Assembly (NCBI GenBank): GCA_009746045.1
Contig: RPFO01000165.1
Location: forward strand, 3,082,505-3,146,504
Length of the DNA stretch: 64,000 nucleotides
Reading direction: 5' to 3'
From: Mesostigma viride
Lineage: Eukaryota; Streptophyta; Mesostigmatophyceae; Mesostigmatales; Mesostigmataceae
The position numbers were made by a program, and so were the translations under genes. Shown one piece after another: positions 13,401-28,400 of this stretch; position 1 is the stretch's first letter; every line of letters begins with the position of its first letter. Below the pieces are notes generated by a model. It saw only the letters and a list, made by a program, of their open reading frames with translations. It did no database searches and was not told where the DNA came from.

Positions 13401-16400
13401 GGGCGTGAACGACAAGGGGCGCCAGATGCTCGTCGTGTGGAGCATTGCGGGACTTGGGTTTGGCACGGGAGGTATGCTTGCTGTCGGTTTGAGTCACGAG
13501 TCGGGGTGCAGACGAGTTTGGTTCACAGTTGCGGATTTACGATGTCTTAAGCACTTCTTGAAGGAAGGGGCATTGTGGGCCTATTGCAAACCCAAGGCCC
13601 AATTGGGTAGGTTTGCAATAGGAGGCACGCCTGCAGGGACAGGGAAGAATCGGGACGAAACTTCGCAACCGGCTGGACTATGGCCTCGCAAGGCAACCAG
13701 TAAGGTGGCTACATTCCACCTTGTCTGGGCAGGACTAAAGGTGTGCCACGTGCTGCGTTGCTTCTATCGCTGCGAAAGGCAACCCTTGCAACGAGTGGCT
13801 GGATACCAAGTTTCCAGGAAGCTTGAGTTACCCTCTCAGTACCCAAACCAGTAAGGTGGCTAGATTCCACCTTGTCTGGGCAGGACTATACGTGTGCCAC
13901 GTGCTGCGTTGCTTCTATCGCTGCGAAAGGCAACCCTTGCAACGAGTGGCTGGATACCAAGTTTCCAGGAAGCTTGAGTTACCCTCTCAGTACCCAAACC
14001 CGTAAGGTGGCTGGATTCCACCTTGTCTGGGCAGGACTACAGGTGTGCCACGTGCTGCGTTGCTTCTATCGCTGCAAAAGGCAACCCTTGCAACGAGTGG
14101 CTGGATACCAAGTTTCCAGGAAGCTTGAGTTACCCTCTCAGTACCCAAACCCTGTAAGGTGACTAGATTTCACCTTGTCTGGGCAGGACTACAGGTGTGC
14201 CACGTGCTGCGTTGCTTCTATCGCTGCAAAAGGCAGCCCTTGCAACGAGTGGCTGGATTCCAAGTTTCCAGGAAGCTTGAGTTACCCTCTCAGTACCCGA
14301 AAACTCCTCGTAACGTTTAAAACCCCCTTCGTTGAGTAAAACTCTTCGTGTTTTTGTGCAGTGCGATCTAGTTGCACTGTACATAACTCAAATTGTAAAT
14401 AACTCGTATCGTAAATGACTTGTGCTGGACAGTTGCGCTGGACCGCCATGCCGCCAGGAATAGTTGTCTCGTTTAAGAACTTGTGAGTCGCAACCCCCCC
14501 CAACCCCCTTGACTCGTATGGCGCACAACTCCCTGTACATAACTCATGCTGCACATAAGTCGTCTGTCACACAACTGCCTGTATACTGTGCCCAGCGGCG
14601 GTCGGCACGGTGCGTGCGGCCGAGGCGCGGCGGGACCGTCCCACCGTGGTCATCAAGCAGCAGCTGGACTACGACGTGCGCGTCGTGCGCTTCTCTCCGT
14701 TCGAGGAGGACCACCTGATGACCTGCGGCTGCGACAGCATCAGGTGAGGAGCTGCTTGGATGAAGTGTGTAAGTGCGACCGTCTTACCTGTGCTATGCTA
14801 TGCTGTGCGCCTTACTAGTCGGTGCAGTATGCCATACCTGCGTTTTGCTGTGGGTTTGCTTGGTGTCACAATCACGCCATAACTGTGCTAACTATGCCTT
14901 ATTCACGCTGTGCACGTTAAATAATTGCATATTCGGTGCCATCTGCCAGGGTGTACCGGCTCAAGGGCGACAAGCTGCGCGGGTGCTCCGTCCCGCTTGG
15001 GGACCACCGCTACGCCCCTCAGCCCGCCCGGCCCGGCCGTGCCGCCAGCAGCACGCGTGCGTTCGACCATCGTCTAAACACGTTCACCGACATGGCCTTT
15101 GAGGCTGGCTTTGGGGCGCTGACGGCCGAGGACAAGCATGTGTACGTGGCCACGGCGGCCGGGGCGGTGTTCCAGATTAACTATGGCCGCCGCACGCTAG
15201 ATTGCGTGTATCAGCTGCACGCGGGCGCGATCAACGCGCTGGTGGTCAATGACGGGTTCTGTGTCACGGGGTCCGATGACAACTTCCTGCGCGTGTGGCC
15301 GATCGACTTCTCGGACTTTTTCATGGAGGCGGAGCATGATGGTGGGTGGCATGAGGATGTCGATGGGGGGCGATGTGGTATATGTATATGTGCATCGTTG
15401 CTATGTGTATATGTGCATATATTTGTAGCTTTGTAGTCTTCCCTTGCTGATTTGTTTGCGGAGGCGCAGCGCAGCGGGGGGGGTGGAAATGTGGATGCGA
15501 ATTGCTGGTGTTATGGCGACTGCTCTTTGTGATGTACAAACTTTCTCTCACAGACTTGTTCACCTAGGCAGGGCACAACGGTGGGTTGTTTCCCAATGTA
15601 GATAATGTGCGGCGGCCGCTATGGGTATCTCCACTACGGGTATCTCTACTATGGGTATCTCTACTATGGGTATCTCTACTATGGGTATCTCTACTATGGG
15701 TATCTCTACTATGGGTATCTCTACTATGGGTATCTCCACTATGTGTAGCTCCACTATGTGTAGCTCTACTATGGGTATCTCCACTACGTGTAGCTCTACT
15801 ATGGGTATCTCTACTATGGGTATCTCTACTATGGGTATCTCTACTATGGGTATCTGCACTATGTGTAGCTCTACTATGGGTATCAGCTGCCATGATATGC
15901 CCGTATGTGCCTTTATCTGCCGTTATCTGCCGTTATGTGCTGCTATCCGCCGAGTAGTGGTATGGTACCACTACTAGCTGTTATCTAGCTGTTATCTGAC
16001 TAGTACTGGTACGGGTACCACTACTAGCCGTTATCTGACTGGTCGCAGTATGGGTACCATGCTAGGAAAAAAAAGTGGATGCTTTCGGAGGCTGAGCACG
16101 GTAGTTGGTTTACATAATACATTGCGCAAGGTTGCTGGTTGGTTGGGTAATCAGACCGACCGGTGTTGTTATGACTTCTGCTCTTTCCCCCCTGCTTTTT
16201 TTCTTCCTTGAATCTCTTATTAGAATGGTTGCCATATGCTTGCTTGCCTGCTCCTGGCCAGCAGCCTGCCCGCATGCCTTTCCCACACAGGTGTTCTCTC
16301 CGCTACTCCCTGTCTAATTTTCGTCAAATAAAGTTCTGTGGTATCGTTATCATCGTCAAACTGTAAATAACCTCTAGTCCAGTTGCGAGTTTCAGACCCG

Positions 16401-19400
16401 CACATCTCTCCTCCCGCCTGCCCACCTAGTTGCGGAGCTGTTTAGGGTTTAGGGTTAGGGTATGAGCTGTTTAGGGTGTCGCCACAGTTCATCACCTGGG
16501 TTTCTCATTCTGGATCAGGTTTCTTGTTCTTCTTCTTTCCTCCCTGGTCCTATGTGCAATCTCCTGGCATCTTTCTACCCAATACCATCATTAACTTTCT
16601 AAAATGTCACGTTCCGTCAAGTTTTACATGCCCCCTTCCCTCCCCTTTACAACCTTTACTTGGCCCCATCGCACCGGTGACGTCAATGTCTTCCAGTTTA
16701 CATCAATAATTTCATCGTTTCTCACTCGTAATGCCATCATCTTTTCAACTTCCCTGCTCCTTGCTGTCCCCTCCCCTCCCCACAGCAACCTCCACTCGGC
16801 CCCACAGCACCAGCAACGTTGGTGTCTTTCCTGTTGCATCAGCAGTTGATTTCTTTTCACTTGTAATTCTACAAGGTGACCGCGTCCCCTTCCCTCGCTC
16901 GTTTCAATCCCCCCTCCCTCCCCAACGCTGCTTCTACTAAGCTGCTTCTACTATGCTGCTTCTACTTGCCCCCCCAGCGCCGGTGACCTCCGTGTCACTG
17001 TCCCCCGACGGCATGTGCATCGTGCTGGGCACCGAGAACGGCACGCTAGGGTCCCTGGATATACCCAGCCACCACTACCAGACGCTCATGCGCTCGCACA
17101 CCGATTCGGTGAGGCTGTGCTTGGCTCCGTTCAAACCCCTGTTTTTTTTTCTCAGGGTTTATAGTACAAGCAGGATTTCGTACCATGTCAGGAGTTCAAC
17201 AATCTGCTGCCCCGTCGCCCACCTGGTGCTATTACGCATCTTTTAATGATGCGTCTTCAAAATTGCCGCGGTTGAAATACGTGCTACCGGGCGCTGTCAC
17301 CGGTGCCAGTCTTGAGGACAATATCAGGCACCGTGACACCTAGGGCAGTCTTGATTACCCTCTCCTTGCTTACCCTCCTCTTCTTGATTACCCTCTTCTT
17401 CTTGATTACCCTCTCCTTCTTGATTGCCCTCTCCTTCTTGATTACCCTCCCCTTCTTGATTACCCTCTCCTTGATTGCCCTCTGCTTGATTACCCTCCCC
17501 TTCTTGATTACCCTCTCCTTCTTGATAACCCACTCCTTGATTCACCTCTCCTTCTTGATTGCCCTCTCCTTCTTGATCACCTTCCCCTTCTTGATTACCC
17601 TCTCCTTCTTGATTACTCTCCTTGATTACCTTCTCCTTCTTGATTACCCTCTCCTCTTGATTACCCTCTCTTGATAATACTCTCCTTCTTGATTACCCTC
17701 TCCTTCTTGATTACCCTCTTCTTCTTGATTACCCTCCCCTTCTTGATTACGGTCCCCTTCTTGATTACCATCTTCTCCCGGCCAGATCCTGTGTACTCTA
17801 ACAGGTCTCCTACCTTGTCATCACTCACACAGTGACCGCCACCGCATCATAGTATTTTAAATAACCCTTGCGGATTAGCGCCCAGGGCACTCGTGGACTC
17901 GGCCTACTGCGACGCTCTTATGACGATTCATTCACGCGGGCCAATCATTTGTCGCTAGCCAGATTATGTTCATGCCACCAAAGGGTCCTTGTCCGGTTCG
18001 TCTCTCCCGTTTTCTGGTGTAACTTTGCTACTGTTATCGTCACCCTTGACCGGTTCGACCCTCATTCCCTGGTGCTGTGGTCACCCTGACCTATTCGACC
18101 CCTAACTGCGTTCTCTGCTAGGTTTGGGCCAACCGACCCCCTGTCAAGAGGGGTGGCTCTCGTGAAGCCTAGTGGTGCTACTTACTGTTAATGTTCATGG
18201 CCGTCATGTGCTCCTCCCCCCCCTCTTCCCCTCCCCAGATCCTGGGCCTGGCTCTCAACCCCCAGGGCCCCGACTTTGCCACCGTGTCGGCGGACGGCAC
18301 CATCCGTGTATGGGACGGCGACTTGCCCGAGCAGCTGTACGAGTTTGACGCGACGGGCGAGGTGGCGTGCTGCGTGGCCTACCACCCGGACGAGCACGTG
18401 CTGGCGGTTGGGTTTGACACGGGCGCGGTGCGGGTGTTCAACGTGCCCACGACCAGCCTCATCCAGGAGCACCTGCAGCACCGGTGAGGCGTTGGAAACG
18501 GTGGCGAGAGATGCGTGAGAGGGACGACCGTCGCGGTCATTGTATTATCCGCTTTCCCGCCATGGTCACTGTGTATTGGTAATATACTACAGTAATTACT
18601 ACAGTGAGTAATATGCACTGGTCACTGGATACGCTTCCGTGTGCGTCTCCCGAGAAAAAAAGGGAATGGTCGTGACGTAATCCAGGCAGTACGTATAGAG
18701 ACACTTGCAGACGTAAGATGATTAGAAAGGGGAAAGAAAAATAAAGGAGCAGACTTGGCTAGACAAGTTTTGAATGCAAACTTCTTGAATTTACCAGCTG
18801 GTAATACCACAGCCTTTGCCAGGGAGGCACGCACGCGCCAAAGTGTTTACCGAATTAACAGAACCTGTCGTTGCTGACTCAATGAAGAATGGTTGTGAGG
18901 TCGTCGCCTTTGTTTTGTCGCTCTTCCGTGAGCACTAAGATTCTTATCTGGATTACATCCCTGCTGACCTTTTCTTTGTCCTTTCCTTTTCTTATGCATT
19001 CTTTGTTATAGTTGATAATCTGTATCGCACGTGTTCCTCTCATGCTTTATTGTTTCTTTTTTTTAAAAATAAATAATCGGCATGTGTTCCTCGCATGCTT
19101 TATTGTTCTTCGCTTTTTTTTTTTTTTCGCATGTGTTCCTTGCATGCTTGATTGTTCTTTGCTATTGTTTTCGCATGTGTTCCTCGCATGCTTCATTATG
19201 TTTTGTTTATTATTTGCATGTGGTCCTTCCCATGTTCATGTGTGATTCATGGTCATGTTGATATACATATACATATATATATATCCCACCGTCATCACAG
19301 CGGCCCTGTCGTGGCGCTCGCGTACACCGCCGACGGCCGGCTGCTCATCTCTGCGGGCGCGGAGGGCAACCTGTGTGTCTACGACGCGCGCCAGCTCTAC

Positions 19401-22400
19401 CTGCCCATCAAGTTCCTCACGCCCTCGCTGCCTGTGCTCCATGTGGCGGTCGCGCTGTCGCCCGACGGCCAGCTGCTTGCCACGCTGGGACCCGACGCCG
19501 CCACGGTGGGTGGCACGATAAAATAATATTAGTAAAAGGTGAGGCATGATAAGCAATAAGTAATTGAATAAATGGATAGAATCCAACCAATAATAAAATA
19601 TCCTACCTATGTATTACCAAGTGGGACCCAACGCCGCCATTGTGCGTGTCAAATGAAATTAATAAAATGATAGATAGAAGAAAAGAACAAAAAAAAGCAG
19701 AGGAATAGATGATGATGATGATGATGCCACGACAAGTTCGGTCATGGTGGGCGGCCACTGGGACGGGTGTATGATGGTTGCTTTGAATCTAGTTATTTTC
19801 TGAATAACTTGCTGTCATCTTACTCCCCAATAAGTCCCTTGCACATCCATGAACAAGGTTGCAGTTTCTTTGAAATATAAATCTAGCTTGATTATGTCTA
19901 TTATGAAAATTCCTTGGGTAATAGCACTCGTGTGGTGGTGGCAATTTCTTCTTGTGTGGTAATGGCTTGCTGGAAACCAAAGGTAAAGGCCTGGCTCTCA
20001 TATTCTACGCAAGTGGTTTTTCACTAAATAAGACAGAGCGTTAAATAAGACAGAGCGTGGCATGGTTGTGGTACAGTTTCGAAAAAGGAAATCCGCGTAG
20101 GGCCACGCTCTTGGCATTCACCTTTTTAGAAATAAAAAACAAATAAATAAAATACTGCTTATATGCAGGTAGGCTGGTTGGTGGGAGTGCCACCTGCACA
20201 TTTGGTTGACTAGTCGCGATCCTCCGACCCCAACCCTGTCCCCACCCCTACGCCCACCCCTTCCTGCCCCCCCCCCCCATTGATCATCAGGTGCTGATCT
20301 TCAACACGCTGGACCTGAGCCAGCGACTCTCTTTCCCCATCGGCGGGGGGAATGTGGCCACTGGCATCCGCCCCCCTAGCGCCTTCAGCCAGTCGTGCAC
20401 CCTCAAGTTCTCGCCCGATAGCTCCGAGGTGGGCACCAATGGGGGCCCGCCAGGTGGCACTAGGTGTCCAAAGTCGGCGATTCGTTCTGTGCATACTGTA
20501 ACTGGCAGCCACCTTTGGTGGATACCCTTTGCTTGTGCATCTTTATGCGCCCGTTCCCTAAGCCTGGACTGCAGCAGTCGTCACAGGTTCAACTGAACTG
20601 GTTTCATTGACCTTTGTACTTTCTCCCACAGCAATTCTCTTTGTGCGTTGCCTCCTTTTGTTGTAAAAATAAATCCGGGCTTCGTCGCTGATATTTTCCC
20701 TTTGTCCTCTCTGATATTTTCCTCTATGATATGTCTCCATTTTGACAGTCACCGCTTCCTGCCTCACCGGCAACCCAGCGACCAATGAACTTTTGACATC
20801 TTGCTACCACATAATATATCCTATACCATACACACATTGTAGTATACTAGTATTGTGATAAGTGTAAACGTGCTGCTAGTCCCATCCCTGCCTTTGCTGG
20901 CAGATCATGCCAGTAGTTTGTGCTCTTATCTGTACTGTTATGAGTTTTATACTGCCGTAAGTTCTCAGAGTTTCACCCCTTTTACCCCATCCCTACCTTG
21001 CAGGTCATACTAATAGTAGTGCGTGGTTATATCGGCACTGTTATGAGTCACATCCTCGAAGTGCTCATGGGTTCACCCCGCCAACCCATCCCTGCCTTGG
21101 TGGATCACACTAGTAGCTTGTGCTTGCGCCGATGAGTATGTCCTACCATACGTGCTTGTCTATGTACTGTTAATTCTACCCCCCTGCCTGTGGATATTAA
21201 CATAATGTAGACCTTGGACTACTATCTGTACTTTTTTGAGCTATTTGCTCATTTTATAGTTATGTTGCGGCGGGCTCAAAGGGGGCCGATCTTCCGCCTG
21301 TAGCGTAGCTCTACCGTACGTCACCTACACCATGTAAGGTGCTTGTTGTTACATAGGACTAGAGAGAAGGGGACCGGCGGTGCGCTGGTACTAGTGCCTA
21401 CTGGCAACCGTTCCCACCCTTGATTGCGCGGCGCCTTGAGACATGTGCTTTGTATTTTCATTTTCACACCGTACTTAGAGTGGTGCGGTGAACGTAGGGA
21501 GACCTTTTTGCAGCTCGCAACTTTCCAATGTGAGGAAAGGTGGGCTGGCCGCTAGGGGGGCCGCTTTGCGGCCACTACGGCTATTACGCCCAATGTAAGT
21601 CGACGATGGGAGCCTCCCCGTGTTACGGAGAGGTGACCCGCTGTTGTTCGAAATATTGGTGCAGGGTTGTAGTGCTGGTCCTAGGGTGTTCCCCCATGGC
21701 GCTGGGGTGCGCCGGCTGGGCTCCAGTTGGGAGCCCGAAGTGACTCAAATTTCGAAAGTCAAGGAAGAGGGAAGGCGGTTTTTAGAGAAGGTGGTTTTTG
21801 GCAGAGAGCCCTGTGAAAGGACAGCGCGAGGTGACGATCCCTGAAGGAAGCGCTAGACTTGCCCTCGAGTAAAGTGTCAGCCGGGGTTTTTATCCCTGTA
21901 GCGGTGTGCACGAGGGAGGCAGGGCGTTTTTCAGACAGAGTGGGGTCAATAACAACCTAAAAAGAGGCAGAGAAAGGGGTGCACCAATGGCAGCGGCTGC
22001 CGTGGGTGTGTGGGGGGTCCTGTCGGCATGGGGAGGGCGGCAGTCGCCCTGTACCCTCTCGGCGCTCCGGTGAGCAGGCCCCTTCTGCCCTTGGCGATAA
22101 GGGAGAGGTGGGAAGCTGCGGTAAACCGTGGGAATTCATGCGCACTTATAAAAATCTGTTTAAATAATGCTCAAGTGCCTGGCAAGCCTGGAAAAAAAAT
22201 TTCCCCTCGCGGGGGCGCTGGAAAGCAAGGCGGCGGGCTCCGCTTTGCCTTTGCCGTTTTCCAGCGCCCCCGCGAGGGGGGGTGCGCATGGAACCCGGCA
22301 GTGGGGTAGGGGGTTTGTGTAAAGAAAATGCATTATATACCATAATAAAGCTCGACTCGGCTGCGGCTGCGTCAAGGCTCGTGACACCATGGCGATGGTG

Positions 22401-25400
22401 AGCCTTGGCGCTAGGAGGTCCGCAACCATCATTATCATCACGATGGGGGGGATATAGAGCCGGTGGCAGTGGCTCTACCCTCGGGAAATCCCAGTGGCCT
22501 TGCCGGTGGGCTTGTGCTGGTGGTTGGGTGAGCTGGAGACGTTCCCAGGTGGCATAAGTCCTAAAGTGGCAGCACTGGGATGCACCCCTCTAATAAGGGG
22601 AACGCATGTGGCTCCGCCCTGCGTCCGCCGGGAAACCGTAGCGGCTACACGGGGGCGGGAGGGGGGGCATCATCATGCCAACAAGAGCCCAGCATTCCAA
22701 GTGGTTGCGTTCCTACCACCAGGGCTGGAAACGGCCTGGGTGGCCAGAGATGGATAGATGGGACAAGATTGGACCAAGGGGGCATGTGCTGGGCCCCAGC
22801 ATGGTGAGCTGGCCTAACTTGACAATGACTTGTACAATGATTTTGAGGGTGTGGCTAGGCTCAACTGTTAAAGCCTGCACACACTTATTGTAATAAACTT
22901 GTTTCTCTGGTAGGAAGGCACTCCAATGGACCTTAGCTTCAGCACCTATTTTTTGAGCTGTTTGCTCATTTTATAGTTATGTCGCGGCGGGCTCAAAGGG
23001 GGCCGATCTGCCGCCTGTAGCGTAGCTCTACCGTACGTCACCTACACCATGTAAGGTGCTTGTTGTTACATAGGACTAGAGAGAAGGGGACCGGTGGTGC
23101 GCCGGTACTAGTGCCTACTGGCAACCGTGCCCGCCCTTGAGTGAGGGGGGCGCGGCGCCTTGAGACATGTGCTTTGTATTTTCATTTTCACACCGTACTT
23201 AGAGTGGTGTGGTGAACGTAGGGAGGCCTTTTTGCAGCTACCACCCACCCACCCTCGCTGCTGTTGGGGACAAGATTGGACCAAGGGGGCATGTGCTGGG
23301 CCCCAGCATGGTGAACTGGCCTAACTTGACAATGACTTGTACAAAGATTTTGAGGGTGTGGCTAGGCTCAACTGTTAAAGCCTGCACACACCTATTGTAA
23401 TAAACTTGTTTCTCTGGTAGGAAGGCACTCCAATGGACCTTAGCTTCAGCACCTATTGGTGAGTTATCTGTCTAAAATATATTTTCCTGTCATATATGCT
23501 CATACCTTTGCCCCTTTATTTTACCCCTTCACCTGGGTCCCTGCCTGTGCAGATCATCATGGTGACCCCCACGGCAGGCCTTCTGCGCCACGATGCCCGA
23601 ACGGGTGCACTGCTGGCCGCCGCCCCACCCCCTCCCAGCCCCGTGGCTGGCTCCCCTCGCTCGGAGCTGCTGTCGTTGGACGTGACGGGTGACAGCCGAT
23701 ACATCGTCACGGGCGGCAGCGACCGCCTGGTGCGTGCCATGGGGGCGCAGCGACCGATTACATTCTGGCGGCATGTCCTGTTGGTTGCTGGCCCGATATT
23801 TTAAGGATGACCTAAATATCTGTAGGTACAGTACTTCTGGCATGTACCTGTGCCTGGATGAGAAGGCAGGCTAACAGGCGAATACTTTTTTTTCATGGAC
23901 ACTTGCTCATCATTATTATTATATATTATAAACTTGCTCATTATTGTTATTATTTATGACTATGAATATTACTATTATTGTTATAGTGATTATTAGGTAT
24001 TTCGCGCATGGCAGATCCAACAGCCAGTTGTCAACGCGACCCCATTCGCTTTACACGCATTCTACCATTGGTCGCTATTGGTCACCATTGGTCACTATGT
24101 GGCTGGGTCCATCCATCCCACGTTTCATGCAGGGCTAGAAAGCATTTCTTCAAATTCAGTTTACTTTGATTATAGATTGTGCTCCATGACCTCCGAATGC
24201 AGGCAAGTCGTGCTGGAAGTAATAAATTGAGGTAAATTTAATCAGTGGCCCCCCCTCCCCCTCCCCCCCCATCCCAATTCTTCGATCTTTGGGCCCCTCT
24301 ATCCTGCTTGTAAGATGAATTGGAACCCTCTATCCTGCTTATGAGATGTAGTCACTGCTTGTTTATAAGATGAATTGGAACCCTCTATCCTGCTTATAAG
24401 ATGAATTGGAACCCTCTATCCTGCTTATAAGATGAATTGGAACCCTCTATACTGCTTATTTATAAGATGAATTGGAACCCTCTATACTGCTTATTTATAA
24501 GATGAATTGGAACCCTCTATCCTGCTTATAAGATGAATTGGAACCCTCTATACTGCTTATTTATAAGATGAATTGGAACCCTCTATCCTGCTTATAAGAT
24601 GAATTGGAACCCTCTACCCTACTTAAGCTGCTGACTCACGCAGATGAGGGTCTGGGAATACACACTCAAGTTGTCCATTTGACTTTTATTCACGCTCAAC
24701 TTTTCTATTTGATGCATCGGAACCCTTAAACATTTGCACCGCTGACTCGCACAGGTGAGGGTCTGGGAGTACGCACTCAAGTCCGCAGGGGCGGGCGCGC
24801 AGCCACCCCCCACTCAGTCCTTTGTGGGTCACGCGGGCGCGGTCACGGGCATGGCCTTGTCGCCCGACGGCACGCGGCTCATCACGGTGGGCGAGGGCGA
24901 GTCCATCCTGCTTTGGCACTTCAAGGGCACGCTGGGCGTGGCGGGCGAGAAGGACGAGCTGCTGCGAGGTACCCATTCACCTGTGTGGGCGCACTATGGT
25001 GGAATTTGTGGGATATTGGTCATGCACGTTTCATAGTTGTAGGCAGGGGGCACGGCCGGTGAGAAGGGCGAGCTGCTGCGAGGTGTTCATTCATGAATTT
25101 TTGTTGCGTGTTGTTGTTTATGTCATGTTTGCATGATACTGTATTACGGCAACGCTGGCAGTCGAGGCGCACTATGTTGACCCCGCCGCGTGTGGATATT
25201 TATTGCCTAGTATGTATATTTATTCATCAAATACCTTATTGCCTAGTATTCATGCATGGGCTGTGCTTACAAGTACTTAACTTACTGATTCGTGGGCTAA
25301 CTGGGCTTCCATCGATAGATGTCACAGATTCATGAGTTTGCTTCTGAATTTTCTTTCCCCCTTCATTATTCAAAGGATGGCGTTCTTCATTTGAAATGAT

Positions 25401-28400
25401 GTCAGCTCATTTGTATGAGCTCAGTACAGCTGATGAGTCGGGGGATGGACCGGCAGCTCAGTCAAGCCGGCCGCGGATGTGTTCTGGCTCGGGTCACTGC
25501 TTGATTGATGCAAACCTCACCGGCATCACTTGGGATGATATTGGAGGGATATTGACTTGTTCTTTGAGTGAGATTGATTTGTTCCTGAAGTAGGGACATT
25601 GACTTGTTCCTAAAGTAAGGTGGATAGACTTGGTCCTAAAGTAGGGATATCGACTTGTTCGTAAAGTAGGGATATCGACCTGACTCTTAAGTAGCGTATC
25701 GATTTGTTCCTAAAGTAGGGATATTGGCCTGGTAACGTAAGTACCTGCTATCTCACCAGCTGGACGTCTTATCATCGTTACTAACGTTCCTGTTATCTCA
25801 CCAGGTGGACGTCTTATAACCGTCAAGCGAACGCTTGTCATGGACCCTAGTTGAGAGTGTTTCCAAGTGGCTGGGCCCGCAAGCCTTTGCACGTTTCATT
25901 CTTTGCTCGTGCCTTTGAATGCCGCTCTTGCGCGTCTGTGACTACACAGAGCATAGGACTCAAGTGCGGGTTCAACTAGGCTTCACGAGGGCCACCCCTA
26001 TATAAATAAGGGGTCCATTTGCCCAGTTCTAGGAGGGAGGCACTGGCGATCGCAAGCCAGTGCAATCATGCCTGCCTTGGTTACCGAACATTACTCACAC
26101 ACCCCTTGGGGTGACATCACTGGCAAACCTACCCCCGCTTCCTTAGGGCTAGGCCTGATGTCAATGGCATCCATGGCAAACTTCCTTAAGTCATACTGGC
26201 AACATTTTTATGACATTCTTGTTGAGACTGCTGGGTGTGATCAAACATTCGGGTGGTCCTACACAGGAGATGGCACGGAGGGCGGCGGGCGCGTTGAAGA
26301 GGTGGACTTGGATGTGCGACGGTTCTCGCTCGACCAGGCCAGCGGGTGGGGGCTCAAGGTACGGGGTGTAGAGGATTCCATGGAAATGGCAAATTTTTTT
26401 CTTTGGCAGAATGGTTACGTGGGGTGGGTAGGGTTTAGGGTGAGAGGATTCCATAGGAAAAATTGCCAAGGTTCCATGGGTTGGATAGGGATTAACGTGA
26501 GAGGACTCCGCAGGAAATAATGCCAAGGTTCCATGGGTTGGGTAGGGAGTAGGGTGAGAGGATTCCGCAGGAAATAATGCCAAGGTTCCATGGGTTGGAT
26601 AGGGATTAGCGTGAGAGGATTCCATAGGAAAAATTGCCAAGGTTCCATGGGTTGGGTAGGGATTAGCGTGAGAGGATTCCATAGGAAATAATGCCAAGGT
26701 TCCATGGGTTGGATAGGGATTAGCGTGAGAGGATTTCATAGGAAATAATGCCAAGGTTCCATGGGTTGGGTAGGGATGAGCGTGAGAGGACTCCGCAGGA
26801 AATAATGCCAAGGTTCCATGGGTTGGGTAGGGAGTAGGGTGAGAGGACTCCGCAGGAAATAATGCCAAGGTTCCATGGGTTGGATAGGGATTAGCGTGAG
26901 AGGATTCCATAGGAAATAATGCCAAGGTTCCATGGGTTGGATAGGGATTAGCGTGAGAGGATTTCATAGGAAATAATGCCAAGGTTCCATGGGTTGGGTA
27001 GGGATTAGCGTGAGAGGACTCCATAGGGAAAATTGCCAAGGTTCCATGGGTTGGGTAGGGATTAGGGTGAAAGGACTCCGCAGGAAATAATGCCAAGGTT
27101 CCATGGGTTGGGTAGGGATTAGCCTGAGAGGATCCCATAGGAAAAATTGCCAAGGTTCCATGGGTTGGGTAGGGATTAGCGTGAGAGGACTCCGCAGGAA
27201 ATAATGCCAAGGTTCCATGGGTTGGGTAGGGATTAGCGTGAGAGGATTCCATAGGAAATAATGCCAAGGTTCCATGGGTTGGATAGGGATAAGCGTGAGA
27301 GGATTTCACTGGAAAAAGTGCCAAGGTTCCATGGGGTGGGCAGGGATTGGGAATTAGAGGTGAGCAACCGATGTATGTGTGCCATACCTTGGAAACTCCG
27401 CGGGTTAGGGGTCAGAATTCGAGGTATGGTGGAAGGACCAGAGTATATTGGGTAGGTAGAATTAGAGGTCACACTTGAGATGTATGATGTTGAAGAGGGA
27501 AATACAATGTTGGAGAGCCAAAAACAAGTCCTGAACATTTACCGGGAACATCCTAGGATCTGTGAAGGAGGTAGGGACGTAAGATTTTTGTTACGAGGGG
27601 TTACCCCAGGCGCACATTTGCAGAACCTGAAAGAAGCAGTCCAATATGCTGGCCTTTCCTGTCCGTGGGTAGCCTTGGAGTCCTATGCATGGTGTGGGTA
27701 GCCTTCTGAGTCGCCATGCCCGACAGCCATGCCTAGAGAGTCAGCAGGCTATCGATTGGGGTGCTTACGGTCATTGCCGTCCTTCTTGTGCTCGCCTTGT
27801 TGTGATCCATTAATTTACACGTAAACTGCGTCACGTGGTCCTGGCTGCCTATGTTGCTGTGTCGTCTCCATGCGGGGCACCCTTGGCGTGCTTCCATGGC
27901 TGTGATCCCACTATCTGCCAGGTGGACGGCCACAGCAACGGCGATGCGAGCCATATGAGCGACGCAGGTGACGGGCGCAGGTCGCCACAGATGGTCGCTT
28001 CGGAGGCCTACTTGACAGAAAAGACCCAGCGACAGGTGAGGCTGGGCTTATGGTAGTCATGATGCCCTTGTTATAATAATAATATTAGTAATAATAATCA
28101 TAATCCTACCCTAAAGAGCTTCTCAACGGTCATGGCAAATAATTCTCAACAGTCACCGCAAATAATGTTCGTAAAAAATTTCGCAATTGGCCCCTACTAA
28201 CTTCTCGGAGTTGGGATATGCAAAAGGTAGAAATTTGAAATCGATACTCAGGATGTGGGCCGGCAGTACGAGTTGGATGGCAGGGCAAAGAAATCGGAGA
28301 AGGAGAAAACGACGGAGAGGGACGGACACTGGCGACAAGCTGACGGACGAGGAATCTGCCTACAAGCTGGAAATATACTGAACGCTGCTGTTCAGTGTTC

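Noticed and set aside
15560-15977. Pentapeptide-repeat proteins on both strands
   Set aside because: A 15-bp minisatellite in an intron; multiple frames are open simply because the unit is a multiple of 3.
24620-24670. Treating the upstream acceptor copy as a real alternative exon
   Set aside because: It meets TGA after about a dozen codons and lacks a donor; recorded as an echo instead.
26191-27324. 377-codon minus-strand frame with 19-residue repeats
   Set aside because: A 57-bp tandem repeat (19 codons) in a POC16 intron keeps the frame open; composition and context are non-coding.
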